A DNA stretch of 64,000 bases, taken from the NCBI GenBank assembly GCA_016710635.1, contig JADJVL010000008.1, forward strand, positions 1 through 64,000. Direction: 5' to 3'. Source of the stretch: Holophagaceae bacterium. GTDB lineage: Bacteria > Acidobacteriota > Holophagae > Holophagales > Holophagaceae. Each line of letters opens with the position of its first letter. Within the stretch, counting starts at the first letter, position 1. This document shows, in pieces, positions 8,928 to 17,027 of this stretch. Below the pieces are notes generated by a model that searched no databases, had not been told where the DNA came from, and was given only the letters and a program-made list of their open reading frames with translations. The position numbers were made by a program, and so were the translations under genes.

Positions 8928-9974
8928 ATGCGCCTCGTCCCTCTCCTCACCATCACCCTCCTTGGCCTTGCGTCCCTGGGCGCCGGGCCCGGGGGCGGAG
9001 TGGATGCGCCGCCCCCGCTGTTGAGTGGCACTGGGCTCTACGCGGATCCCGCCAAGCTCGCCATCGATCCGGCGAACCGGCCCTACGCGCCCCAGTACCC
9101 GCTCTGGTCCGATGGTGCCGCGAAGACGCGCTGGGTGCATCTGCCCGCCGGCACGCGCATCGACGCCACCAGCCTGGACGCCTGGAAGTTCCCTCCGGGG
9201 ACGAAGCTCTGGAAGGAATTCGCCTTCGCGGGCCGGAAGGTGGAGACGCGCCTCATGTGGCGGTCGGGGTCAGGGTGGAAGTACGCGACCTACCTTTGGA
9301 ACCCGGCGCAGACCGAGGCGGCGCTGGCCTCCGCCGACGGGGTCAAGAACCACCTCGAGCTCGAGTCCGGCAAGGCCCACAGCATCCCGTCCGTGAAGGA
9401 CTGCCGGACCTGCCATGAGAATGGCGGTTCCGAGGTGCTGGGCTTCAACGCCCTGCAACTGAGCCCCGACCGGGATCCCCTCGCGCCCCACGCCGAGCCC
9501 CTGCAGCCCGGCATGATGACCCTTGCCACCCTCGTGCAGGAGGGCCTGCTCACCGGCGCCCCCGCGGACCTGGCCCAGCGTCCTCCCCGGATCCCCGCCG
9601 CGACGCCGCGGGAGCGCGCGGTGCTGGGGTACCTGGCGGCCAATTGCGGCACCTGCCACCCCGGGGAAAGCAGCGTCCTGAGCCGGCTGGGCCTCGACCT
9701 GCGCGTCCCCTCGGGGGCGCGGGACGCGGCGGCCCTGCCCTGGCGGAACGGCGCCCTGGACGTGCCCGGCAAGACCAGCATCGCCGACGCCCCGGAAGGG
9801 CAGAGCCGGCGCATCAAGCCCGGCGCCCCGGACCTCAGCCTCATTCCCTACCGCATGGCCTCCCGCAGGCCCGCGCGGCAGATGCCGCCCCTCGGCTCGG
9901 TGCTCCCGGACACCGTGGCCCTCGAACTCGTCCGGGCCTGGATCGCCGAAGACCTCGCCCCGGCGAAGCGGTGA
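8928..9974 (+). CDS. Exported di-haem c-type cytochrome domain protein
   Basis: A 348-residue protein with a signal peptide from the ATG at 8928 (MRLVPLLTITLLGLASLGAG). Two haem-attachment motifs are visible: CRTCH near residue 160 and CGTCH near 240. The N-terminal half (YADPAKLAIDPANRPYAPQY, PLWSDGAAKTRW) matches the family of large exported proteins that start with PQYPLWSDG-like segments and end in a cytochrome-like module. It probably works in the periplasm, matured by the ResB/CcsA system encoded at 46351-49328. The electron partner is unknown. Confidence 0.8.
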   Translation: MRLVPLLTITLLGLASLGAGPGGGVDAPPPLLSGTGLYADPAKLAIDPANRPYAPQYPLWSDGAAKTRWVHLPAGTRIDATSLDAWKFPPGTKLWKEFAFAGRKVETRLMWRSGSGWKYATYLWNPAQTEAALASADGVKNHLELESGKAHSIPSVKDCRTCHENGGSEVLGFNALQLSPDRDPLAPHAEPLQPGMMTLATLVQEGLLTGAPADLAQRPPRIPAATPRERAVLGYLAANCGTCHPGESSVLSRLGLDLRVPSGARDAAALPWRNGALDVPGKTSIADAPEGQSRRIKPGAPDLSLIPYRMASRRPARQMPPLGSVLPDTVALELVRAWIAEDLAPAKR

Positions 9975-10111
9975 TCCCAAGGGTCTCCGGGGCGCGACCC
10001 GGATCGTGACGGATGTGCGCCGGCCGGGGGCCTATGCTCTGGCAACCTGCTGTCCCCTCCAGTCCGTCTGTGCCCTGCCCGCTCCGCGGGCCCATCCTTT
10101 CGAGGTCCATT

Positions 10112-10372
10112 ATGCGAATCCCCTCCATGGTCCTGCTCGCCTTCGCGGGCATCCTCACCCTGCCCGCCGTCGCCAAGCCGGCTTTCGTCAAGAAGGCCAA
10201 GGACCTCGGCCTGACCGAAGTCAAGAACTGCCAGTACTGCCACGTGGAGAAGCTCCCCTCGAAGACCAAGCAGGGCGAGTTCAACGAGGTCGGCAAGTTC
10301 CTGGTCAAGAAGAAGGCCGACGCCAAGGCCGCGGAAGTGGATGTCGCCTGGCTGAAGGACTACAAGAAGTAG
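10112..10372 (+). CDS. Small exported mono-haem cytochrome-like protein
   Basis: An 86-residue protein with a signal peptide (residues 1-21, ending AVAKP) and one haem site CQYCH near residue 40. The rest is Lys-rich (VGKFLVKKKADAKAAEVD). No second haem or obvious axial Met is seen. It lies about 140 bp downstream of the di-haem gene, same strand, so the two may work together in periplasmic electron transfer. The GAGGTC before the ATG is a weak ribosome site. Confidence 0.75.
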   Translation: MRIPSMVLLAFAGILTLPAVAKPAFVKKAKDLGLTEVKNCQYCHVEKLPSKTKQGEFNEVGKFLVKKKADAKAAEVDVAWLKDYKK

Positions 10373-10389
10373 GCCCTTTCCGGGGTCAG

Positions 10390-11031
10390 CTATTCGAGCT
10401 GCCGCTTGAGGGCTTCAAAGTCCGCCTTCAGGTCCGCGAGTTCCTGCCTCAGGGAGGCCACCTCCGCCTGGAGCGCTTCGAGGCGCGTGGGCCCCGAGGC
10501 GGTGGCTTCTGGCGTGGAAAGTTCCAGGTCCGGTGTTCCTCCGAGAAGGTGGGCGAACCGGAACTCCTTCGTGCCGGGCTGGCGGGGAAGCTTCAACACG
10601 AGGGGCGGCTCGGCGGCGCACAGGCTGTCCAGGGCCGCCTCCGCTTCCGCCAGGTCCGAGAACGGGTAGAGCCGGCCCGCCCGGCTGCGGATCTCGCCCG
10701 CCGTCTGAGGACCCCGCAGCATCAGCACCGCCAGGGCCGCCACCTCCTGGATGGCCAGGTTCAGGTCCTCGGTGAGCTTCTGCTCGTACTTGGTGGTGCG
10801 ACTGCCGGCGCCGGCGACGAACCAGACCAGCCGCCTGTCCCGCAGGGACTCGAGGCCCGCGGCGACCTCCGCCTCGTCCAGGGCCAGCACCGGCTCCCGG
10901 TTCGTGGTCTGGTTGCAGGCCGCCGTGAGGGCGTTGAGGGTGAGCGGGTAGTATTCCGGCGTCGCGTGCTGCTTTTCCAGCAGGCAGCCCAGGATGCGGA
11001 TCTCGACCGGGTGGAGGGGCTCGTCCAGCAT
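10390..11031 (-). CDS. yceH: YceH family (DUF480) protein
   Basis: A 213-residue protein. The N-terminus LDEPLHPVEIRILGCLLEKQ is the hallmark of the DUF480/YceH family, followed by YYPLTLNALTAACNQ.TNREPV. The family has two winged-helix-like domains; its cellular role is not settled. The last 30 residues form a coiled coil (LEALQAEVASLRQELADLKA). It is convergent with the cytochrome gene ending at 10372; only 17 bp separate them. Confidence 0.9.
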   Translation of the reverse strand: MLDEPLHPVEIRILGCLLEKQHATPEYYPLTLNALTAACNQTTNREPVLALDEAEVAAGLESLRDRRLVWFVAGAGSRTTKYEQKLTEDLNLAIQEVAALAVLMLRGPQTAGEIRSRAGRLYPFSDLAEAEAALDSLCAAEPPLVLKLPRQPGTKEFRFAHLLGGTPDLELSTPEATASGPTRLEALQAEVASLRQELADLKADFEALKRQLE

Positions 11032-11063
11032 GCAGGCTCCGAAGGAACCTCCATCCTAGGCCA

Positions 11064-11648
11064 TCAGGGCCGGTGCTCCCCTGCGGTCTCGATCATCACG
11101 TAGCCATGGCCGTTCTCGTTCCAGACCCGGGCCTGGAGCCCGGCGGCCACGGCGAGGGGGGCGCCGATGCTGTTCCCGCACCCTTCGAGGGGACCGCCGA
11201 AGACATACAGCCCGCGGCCGCCCTTCAGCAGGTAGTGGCCCACGGGGATGCCGCCTACGGCGCAGATCCGGCCGCCTTCCACCTGGGCCGCGGTGGTGCC
11301 GTTGGGCAGGGGCGCCCGGAATCCCGCGCGCTGCTCGCACCAGCTGCCGCAATCCTTTTCCGGGGAGGGCGGCGCGCCGGTGAAGTCGAGGGAATGCACC
11401 GACAGGAAGTTCGTCAAGGCCTGGCCCGCCACCTTCTGGGCGGGACCCGGAGCGAGGGTGGGCCGCTGGCCGAACCAGAAGCCGCCGCCGACCAGCAGCA
11501 GGGTCGCCGCGGCCGCCAGCCAGGGCGCGGCGCGGCGGCCCAGGGGCTCGCGGGCCGCGAGGACCGAAGCCCGCAGGGCCGCAGGGGCCGCGGAGGGCGC
11601 CAGGACGCGGCGGAGCTGGTCTTCGAAGGTTGGAATGCGGGGGTTCAT
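11064..11648 (-). CDS. Membrane anti-sigma factor-like protein
   Basis: A 194-residue protein with a short cytoplasmic N-terminus (about 40 residues), one membrane span near residues 43-60 (WLAAAATLLLVGGGFWFG) and an exported domain with three to four Cys residues (EKDCGSWCEQ, GGRICAV, LEGCGNS). Its ATG overlaps the stop of the ECF sigma gene by four bases, the usual arrangement for a sigma and its regulator. The cytoplasmic end lacks a clear HXXXCXXC zinc motif. The exported Cys pairs hint at redox sensing; this is inference. Confidence 0.7.
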   Translation of the reverse strand: MNPRIPTFEDQLRRVLAPSAAPAALRASVLAAREPLGRRAAPWLAAAATLLLVGGGFWFGQRPTLAPGPAQKVAGQALTNFLSVHSLDFTGAPPSPEKDCGSWCEQRAGFRAPLPNGTTAAQVEGGRICAVGGIPVGHYLLKGGRGLYVFGGPLEGCGNSIGAPLAVAAGLQARVWNENGHGYVMIETAGEHRP

Positions 11649-12169
11649 GCGACACCTCCTGCCGTGGATTTCCCGGCGGGCAGGCCCGTGAGGAGGACTT
11701 TGAGCGCCGCCTTGGCGCGGTGCAGACGGCTCTGCACCGTGCCCATGGGCAGGCCCAGGAGTTCGGAGATCTGTTCGTAGGAGAGATCCTGCTGGAAGCG
11801 GAGGAGCAGGATCTCCCGGGCCGGGTCGGGAAGCTGGTCGAGGGCGGAAGGCAGCGCCGCCAGCAGGGACGGATCGATCCCCTCGTCCTGGGCGGCCTCG
11901 CCGGCGAGCCCGTCGAAATCCGCGCCATCCCAGGCCACCAGGCGCATGCGGCCCCGGTACTCGTGGGCGATCTCGTTGCGCAGAATGGATACGAGCCAGC
12001 CCCGGGCGGCGCCGGGGTCCCGAAGCTGGTGCAGTTTCTCGAAGGCCTTCAGGAAGGTCCGCTGCACCACGTCGCCGGCCATGTCGCCGTTGCGGGTCCA
12101 GGCCAGGGCAAAGGAATGGAGGGCATCGAGATGCCCTTCCACCAGCGCTTCGCGCCCGGCCCGGATCAT
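11645..12169 (-). CDS. ECF-type RNA polymerase sigma factor
   Basis: A 174-residue protein with sigma region 2 (about residues 10-80; DMAGDVVQRTFLKAFEKLHQ) and region 4 (about 110-165; LSYEQISELLGLPMGTVQSR, then LHRAKAALK), the two-domain layout of extracytoplasmic-function sigma factors. It directs RNA polymerase to a stress regulon, held in check by the overlapping membrane protein at 11064-11648. Target promoters cannot be read from this window. It starts 26 bp downstream of the small Cys/Lys-rich gene. Confidence 0.9.
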   Translation of the reverse strand: MIRAGREALVEGHLDALHSFALAWTRNGDMAGDVVQRTFLKAFEKLHQLRDPGAARGWLVSILRNEIAHEYRGRMRLVAWDGADFDGLAGEAAQDEGIDPSLLAALPSALDQLPDPAREILLLRFQQDLSYEQISELLGLPMGTVQSRLHRAKAALKVLLTGLPAGKSTAGGVA

Positions 12170-12194
12170 CCGCCGGCCTTCACGTCAGGAAGCC

Positions 12195-12389
12195 TCAGGC
12201 CTTGGGGGCTTCGGGCTTGGCGTCCTTCACCTTGGCATCCTTGGCCTTGGCGTCCTTGCAGTCCTTCATGTCCTTGCAGCAGGACCCGCAGTCCTTCTTG
12301 CCTTTGCCTTCACCGGCGGTGTCGCCGGCGGCCATGAGGGAGACGCCGAAGACGGCGGCGGCGAGGACGGGGAGGATGAACTTCTTCAT
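12195..12389 (-). CDS. Small exported Lys/Cys-rich protein
   Basis: A 64-residue protein: signal peptide (residues 1-20, MKKFILPVLAAAVFGVSLMA) then a low-complexity tail of Lys, Asp, Ala and four Cys (CGSCCKDMKDC). It could bind metal. It lies immediately upstream of the ECF sigma gene on the same strand, which suggests co-regulation, perhaps as part of an envelope or metal stress response. No family recognised. Confidence 0.6.
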   Translation of the reverse strand: MKKFILPVLAAAVFGVSLMAAGDTAGEGKGKKDCGSCCKDMKDCKDAKAKDAKVKDAKPEAPKA

Positions 12390-12491
12390 GGGCTGCTCCT
12401 GTGGGCCATCATGGCCAGACATCACTGGGATGGCCCAGCGGGATCTTTGTTCCGTGGCCCCGGTCACCCTCCCACCGGCCGGAACCGGCCC

Positions 12492-12520
12492 TTGGCCACT
12501 GTCCAACCCCGTGATAGGCT
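12492..12520 (+). promoter_or_regulatory. Candidate sigma-70 promoter of tRNA-Ser
   Basis: TTGGCC at 12492-12497 and TAGGCT at 12515-12520 are separated by 17 bases. Transcription would begin around 12527, about 20 bases before the mature tRNA. It is a modest match. Confidence 0.4.
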
Positions 12521-12547
12521 GGCTCTTCCTGCATTCGGGAACCCCCC

Positions 12548-12637
12548 GGAGAGTTGTCCGAGCGGTTTAAGGAGCACGATTGGAAATCGTGTAAAGGTGA
12601 AAGCCTTTCGGGGGTTCGAATCCCCCACTCTCCGCCA
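12548..12637 (+). tRNA. tRNA-Ser (anticodon GGA)
   Basis: The acceptor GGAGAGT (12548-12554) pairs with ACTCTCC (12627-12633), followed by discriminator G and an encoded CCA (12635-12637). The anticodon arm is CACGA-TTGGAAA-TCGTG with GGA in the loop. A long variable arm (GTAAAGGTGAAAGCCTTTC region) is typical of Ser tRNAs. The T-arm is GGGGG-TTCGAAT-CCCCC. Length 90. It is the tRNA whose 3' end is copied, inverted, in the downstream repeats. Confidence 0.97.
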
Positions 12638-12640
12638 GAA

Positions 12641-12667
12641 AAAGCCGCCCCCTGGGCGGTCTTTTTC
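12641..12667 (+). terminator. Rho-independent terminator after tRNA-Ser
   Basis: CCGCCC (12645-12650), loop CCT, GGGCGG (12654-12659), then TCTTTTTC. A-rich bases precede the stem and pair partly with the T tract. It begins four bases past the CCA end. A related T-tract ending (CGGCCTTTTTCG, CGGTCTTTTTCG) recurs at the end of each downstream repeat. Confidence 0.85.
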
Positions 12668-12670
12668 GTT

Positions 12671-13202
12671 CTGGCGGAGAGCGGGGGATTCGAACGGCAC
12701 AGGCGCCGGGGTAGGACCAGGCGAAGAACGCGCGAGCGTTCGCAGCCGGTCGCCGCAGGCGAGGTCCGCCGGCAGCCAGTGCCGCGGAATGGAGGCCCGC
12801 AGGGCCGGAATGAATCCCCAATGCCCGCATGGGTCGTCCGGCAACCTCGTTCCACCACGGCCTTTTTCGTTCTGGCGGAGAGTGGGGGATTCGAACGGCA
12901 CAGGCGCTCCCGCCTGACGCGCACACGTGCGCTCCCACTCAGGCTTCGCCTTCGCGGAGGCGGGAACCCTGGTAGGACCAGGCGAAGAACGCGCGAGCGT
13001 TCGCAGCCGGTCGCCATAGGCGAGGTCCGCGGCAGCCCGTGCCGCGGAGCACAGGCTCCGTCTCCGTGAGCCCATGGCGAACGGGAGATCGCTCCAGTGG
13101 AGCGATCGATAGACGGAGGCCCGCAGGGCCGGAGCGAATCCCAGCTGCCCGCATGGGTCGCCCGGCAACCTCGTTCCACCGCGGTCTTTTTCGTTCTGGC
13201 GG
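12671..13202. repeat. tRNA-tail repeats behind tRNA-Ser (two units plus a stub)
   Basis: Unit S1 is 12671-12871 and S2 is 12872-13195, with a stub TTCTGGCGG at 13195-13202. Each unit opens with an inverted copy of the tRNA-Ser 3' end, from CTGGCGGAGAG to GATTCGAAC (12671-12695 and 12872-12896). Then comes the common core with hairpin I (12726-12741; 12987-13002) and hairpin II (12750-12762; 13011-13023), a degenerate direct T-arm remnant (GAATCCC), and a T-rich end like the terminator. S2 is longer because it carries two extra hairpin arms (12909-12964 and 13055-13119). No stop-to-start protein gene in this stretch looks real; frames across it are Arg-rich and antisense to tRNA. Confidence 0.85.
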
Positions 13203-13415
13203 CACATGGGAAAACGGAAACCACCACTAACCCTTCCCCACGCATTGCCCGTGTACTGCTGAATCGGAGTTCCCCGAAAAACCTGGCATTCCCCCCGTCG
13301 AAGGCCCGATGTCCATCCCTCCCGTTCGACCATTGCACCCATGCCGACTGTTCAAGAGCCACGGTTTCAGGGACTTCCTTGAAAGCAGTGGCGGGGGCGG
13401 CGGGGATTCGTCAGC

Positions 13416-14225
13416 ATGGGCGAGCGCACGCCTTCCGGACGCCCCTTGAAACCGACCCCCTTTCGAAGCCTTGATGGATACCTGGCGGAGGTGGCCCGGG
13501 GGCTGGGCAACATCCCTTCCCGGAGGCGGATCCTGTTCCTTCGGGAAGTGGGCGACCACCTGCTTGATGAAGCCGAGGCCAAGGGCATCCAGGATGACGC
13601 GGGGATGCGGGAGCTGCTCTCCACCAAGGAGATGCCCCACGAACTGGCCCGGGAGCTGGGGGACGGGGACATCCGGGATTCGAGCCACCGGCAGGCCACC
13701 GCCATCGCCGGGGGCATCCTCATCGGCCTGGGCACCGGCGGGCATCTGGTTCTCACGGGCTGGAGCCTGGCCATCAGCTTCGCCTTCGGGCTGACCCACG
13801 GCCTGGCGGTGGGCACCGGGCTCTTCTGGGTGCGCCACAGCTGGCAGCGGCTGGGCGCCAAGGGCCGCCTGGCGGCTTCCATCGCCCTCAGCGTCCTCCT
13901 CTCCATTCCCCTCGGCTTCACCAGCACCCGCGGCTTCGTCCTGAGCCGTCTGTTCTACGGCGCCTACACGGGCTACCTCTTCGAGCGCCACGCCCAGCGG
14001 CGGCCCCTGGGCCAGTGGCTGCTGGAGATCAGCGCCTTCACGGCCTTCGTGTTCCTGACCGAATCCCTGCTCCTGCACCGCTATCCTCTGGGCAAGATCA
14101 CGCCCTGGATCGTGGCGATGGAATGGAGCTTCAACGCCACCCTGCACCTCGCGGTGATCGGCGCCCTGTGGATGCGCACCCTGCTCGCCGAGCGCCGCGT
14201 GCTGACGCCCCAGGGGCAGGACTGA
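13416..14225 (+). CDS. Membrane protein with HAAS-like N-terminal domain
   Basis: A 269-residue protein. Residues about 15-85 (LDGYLAEVARGLGNIPSRRR, LREVGDHLLDEAEAKG) resemble the helical HAAS/DUF1700 signalling domain found in front of membrane regulators. Six or so hydrophobic segments follow from residue 95. Function unknown. The 213 bp between the repeats and this gene (13203-13415) show no other gene. The next gene, psd, follows on the same strand after about 130 bp. Confidence 0.65.
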   Translation: MGERTPSGRPLKPTPFRSLDGYLAEVARGLGNIPSRRRILFLREVGDHLLDEAEAKGIQDDAGMRELLSTKEMPHELARELGDGDIRDSSHRQATAIAGGILIGLGTGGHLVLTGWSLAISFAFGLTHGLAVGTGLFWVRHSWQRLGAKGRLAASIALSVLLSIPLGFTSTRGFVLSRLFYGAYTGYLFERHAQRRPLGQWLLEISAFTAFVFLTESLLLHRYPLGKITPWIVAMEWSFNATLHLAVIGALWMRTLLAERRVLTPQGQD

Positions 14226-14356
14226 AGGGGACCGGAGCGCCTCCGTCCGGCTGCGTCCCGGTGAGGTGGTGGAAGCCGAGAACCGGGCCTGGAGCAAGGC
14301 GCCGCGCGGCTTCCGTCCTTCTGGCGGGGGCCCTCGGAATGGTAGTCTGGTGGCTT

Positions 14357-15214
14357 ATGTCCGGCTGGCCCCTGTCCCTGCACCTGCTGCGCTTCTACCC
14401 CAAGAAGGCGGGCAGCGCCGTGGTGGGCTGGGCGGCGAATGGAACCCTGCCGGTGGCCCTCCGGGAGCCCGTCCTGGGCCGCTTCGCCCGGCGCTACGGC
14501 GCGAACGTGGCGGAAGCTGAGAAGCCGCTGAAGGACTACACGGGCCTGCAGGACTTCTTCACCCGGCGCCTGAAGCCGGGCCTGCGGCCCCAGGAGGCGC
14601 TGGTCCCCGGCGCCCTCAACAGCCCCGTGGACGCCCGCATCATCGCCTACGGCGAGATCACCGCGGGTCTCGCCATCCAGGCCAAAGGCCTGCCCTACCG
14701 CGTCGCCGAACTCCTCAAGCACGACCCGCAGGCCGCCCGCTTCGAAGGCGGCCACTTCATGACCCTCTACCTCGCCCCCAAGGACTACCACCGCATCCAC
14801 GTGCCCCTGCAGGGCTCCGTCAGCGCCGTGGGCCGAGTGGACGGGGAGCTCTGGCCCGTCAACGACGCCAGTACGACCCACGTGCCCCGTCTCTACGAGC
14901 GCAACCGCCGGGCCACTTGGGTTGCCACGGGCACGGGGCCGGACGAAGGCCTGGAGGTGGCAGCGGTGCTGGTGGGCGCCACCCACGTGGGCGGCGTGGT
15001 GATCGCGGAGCGGTGGCTGGACGGGCGGAAGCTGCCGAAGGACGGCGCCTTCCCGGTGGCCCAGCTCCCCTGCACACCGGGTGACGACCTGGGCACCTTC
15101 GAGTTCGGCTCCACGGTGGTGCTGCTCATCGGCGGGCCGCGGGCGAAGGACTGGAAGGTCCAGCGCGCCGAGGGCGATATCAAGGTGGGCCAGCGCCTGG
15201 GAGCCTTTGAATGA
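14357..15214 (+). CDS. psd: Phosphatidylserine decarboxylase
   Basis: About 285 residues. It makes phosphatidylethanolamine from phosphatidylserine at the membrane. The proenzyme cleaves itself at a conserved G-S-T to form a pyruvoyl group; here the site is FGST near residue 250 (family usually LGST). Other family blocks are present: SPVDARI, GGHFMTLYLAPKDYHRIHVP, PVNDASTTHVPRLYERNRR and GATHVGGV. The start could also be the ATG at 14339, which adds a hydrophobic stretch; neither has a strong ribosome site. The stop overlaps the scpB ATG (ATGA). Confidence 0.9.
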   Translation: MSGWPLSLHLLRFYPKKAGSAVVGWAANGTLPVALREPVLGRFARRYGANVAEAEKPLKDYTGLQDFFTRRLKPGLRPQEALVPGALNSPVDARIIAYGEITAGLAIQAKGLPYRVAELLKHDPQAARFEGGHFMTLYLAPKDYHRIHVPLQGSVSAVGRVDGELWPVNDASTTHVPRLYERNRRATWVATGTGPDEGLEVAAVLVGATHVGGVVIAERWLDGRKLPKDGAFPVAQLPCTPGDDLGTFEFGSTVVLLIGGPRAKDWKVQRAEGDIKVGQRLGAFE

Positions 15215-16071
15215 GCGAGACGAACCTGCCCGAGCCGGCCCTTCCCGAAGGCGAGGATCCCATCGTCCCCCTCCCGGAGGACGCGGACCCCATCCAGACG
15301 AAGATGTTCACCGAGCACCCCGAACTGAACCCGGCCTTCGGCTCCCCGGACATCGAGCCCGTGGAAGGCGAAGCCACCGCCGAGGAGGAGCTCTACGACC
15401 ACGAGCCCCTGTGGGAGGAGGGCGGCGACCTCGCCGGGGCCCTGGAGGCCCTCCTCACCGCCAGCGGCGAGGTGATGGACATCGCCCGGCTGCGGGACCT
15501 GACGAGCTTTCCCGAAGGCGCCCTCCGCATGGGCCTGGAGAAGCTGCAGGAACGCCTCCAGCCGCCCTCCGGCCTGCGGTTGGTGGAGGTGGGCGGCGGC
15601 TGGCGCATGGCCACGGCGCCCCACTACCAGCGCCTGGTCAGCAAGCTGGTCACCACCATCCGCAGCGGGCGCCTCACGCCGGCCCAGATCGAGGCGCTGG
15701 CCATCATCGCCTACCGGCAGCCCATCACCATCACCGAGATCAACGAGATCCGCGGCATCACCTCCTCCGCGAACCAGATCAAGAGCCTGCTGGAGCGCGA
15801 GCTCATCACCATGGCGGGGCGCAAGTCCGTCGTCGGGCGGCCCATGATGTACGCCACCACCCAGAACTTCCTCGTGCACTTCGGCCTCAAGGGCCTCCAC
15901 GACCTGCCCCGCCTCGCGGACTTCGGCGAAGGCACCCTGGAAGCCACCGCCCTGGCCCAGCTTGAGCCCCTGCCGGAGGATTCCCTCTTCGACGGCAGCC
16001 ATGACCTCGAGGCGGACCCGGAGGCTCCGGCGGAAGCGCCCGGTTTCTCCGGTCCCGCGCCGGATGCCTGA
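15211..16071 (+). CDS. scpB: Segregation and condensation protein B
   Basis: A 286-residue protein. The core (about residues 72-230) carries the two winged-helix domains of ScpB: ALEALLTASGEVMDIARLRD, then QIEALAIIAYRQPITITEIN, EIRGITSSANQIKSLLERELI and GRPMMYATTQNFLVHFGL. ScpB binds ScpA and SMC in the condensin that organises the chromosome. An acidic N-terminal extension of about 70 residues and a Pro/Glu-rich tail are extra. It overlaps psd upstream and the methylase downstream; scpA is not in the window. Confidence 0.93.
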   Translation: MSETNLPEPALPEGEDPIVPLPEDADPIQTKMFTEHPELNPAFGSPDIEPVEGEATAEEELYDHEPLWEEGGDLAGALEALLTASGEVMDIARLRDLTSFPEGALRMGLEKLQERLQPPSGLRLVEVGGGWRMATAPHYQRLVSKLVTTIRSGRLTPAQIEALAIIAYRQPITITEINEIRGITSSANQIKSLLERELITMAGRKSVVGRPMMYATTQNFLVHFGLKGLHDLPRLADFGEGTLEATALAQLEPLPEDSLFDGSHDLEADPEAPAEAPGFSGPAPDA

Positions 16072-16963
16072 TTCCGCCTTCAAGGGCTGGACCCGCCCCG
16101 GACCCCGCGTCCCCGGCGGCGTGGCCCTCGAGGCGGAGGAGAGCCTCGACTTCCTTTGCGGCCACTTCCGCATCTTTCAGTACCAGAAGGGGCACCGCTT
16201 CAGCGTGGACGACATCCTGCTGGGCTGGTTCGCCACCAGCTGGTGCCCGCGGGTGGACCGGGCGGCGGACCTGGGCTCGGGCATCGGCAGCGTGGCCATG
16301 ACGGTGGCCTGGCGCTGCCCCGGAGCGGAGGTCCACACCGTGGAAGCCCAGGACATCAGCGTGCGCCTGGCCCGGAAGAGCATCCGCTACAACGGCCTCG
16401 AAGACCGCGTCCACATCCACGAAGGGGATCTGCGGGACGGCGCCCTGGCGGCCCGCGGCCCCTTCGACCTCGTGACCGGGTCTCCGCCCTACTGGCCCGT
16501 GGGCTCGCGGGTGGAGGCCCAGCATCCCCAGGCCATTCCAGCCCGTCTGGAAGTCCGCGGCACCATCGCCGACTACGCCCTCGCCGCCGCGGACCTCCTG
16601 GCGCCGGGGGGCGTCTTCGCCTGCGTCTTTCCTCTGGACCAGGCCGAACGCGCCGAAGCCGCCTACCGGGACGCGGGCCTCACCCTGCTGAATACCCAGG
16701 ATGTGGGCTTCAAGGAAGGCGAGGCCTATGGCCTGCGCTTCTTCGCCGGCACCCGCGCCCGGGATCTGCCGGAGGCGGTCAACGCCCATCCCGGGCTGCC
16801 CGTCGCCGGCGCGCCCATCACCATCCGCCGGGCGGACAACGCGGTGCACGAGAGCATCGCCAGGGTGCGCCTCGCCCTGGGCTTTCCCCCGGGACTGACC
16901 TTGGACGAGCCCGTGCCGCCCCTGCGCCGTTTCGGGAGCCCGGCTCCGGAACCCCGCGGCTAG
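16064..16963 (+). CDS. TrmN6-like SAM-dependent methyltransferase
   Basis: About 299 residues from the ATG at 16064, which overlaps the scpB stop. The N-terminal part FRIFQYQKGHRFSVDDILLG is typical of tRNA1(Val) adenine-37 N6 methylases. The SAM motif ADLGSGIGSVAMTVA lies near residue 70, and the catalytic NPPY-type motif appears as SPPY (TGSPPYWP, near 140). The family methylates adenine in tRNA or related targets. The Asn-to-Ser change in the motif is tolerated in some N6 methylases, so activity is likely but the target is not certain. Confidence 0.85.
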   Translation: MPDSAFKGWTRPGPRVPGGVALEAEESLDFLCGHFRIFQYQKGHRFSVDDILLGWFATSWCPRVDRAADLGSGIGSVAMTVAWRCPGAEVHTVEAQDISVRLARKSIRYNGLEDRVHIHEGDLRDGALAARGPFDLVTGSPPYWPVGSRVEAQHPQAIPARLEVRGTIADYALAAADLLAPGGVFACVFPLDQAERAEAAYRDAGLTLLNTQDVGFKEGEAYGLRFFAGTRARDLPEAVNAHPGLPVAGAPITIRRADNAVHESIARVRLALGFPPGLTLDEPVPPLRRFGSPAPEPRG

Positions 16964-17027
16964 GGTCTGGGCGGGTTCTCCCGGCGGCCGGGGCAGGCGA
17001 CTGGTACCGTGGATCGAGCACCGAGCC

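Noticed and set aside
12554..13069. Long frames through the tRNA-Ser repeats (both strands)
   Set aside because: They read through tRNA sequence and its copies (GGFE-type peptides from the T-arm) and have no ribosome sites; typical false genes antisense to tRNA.
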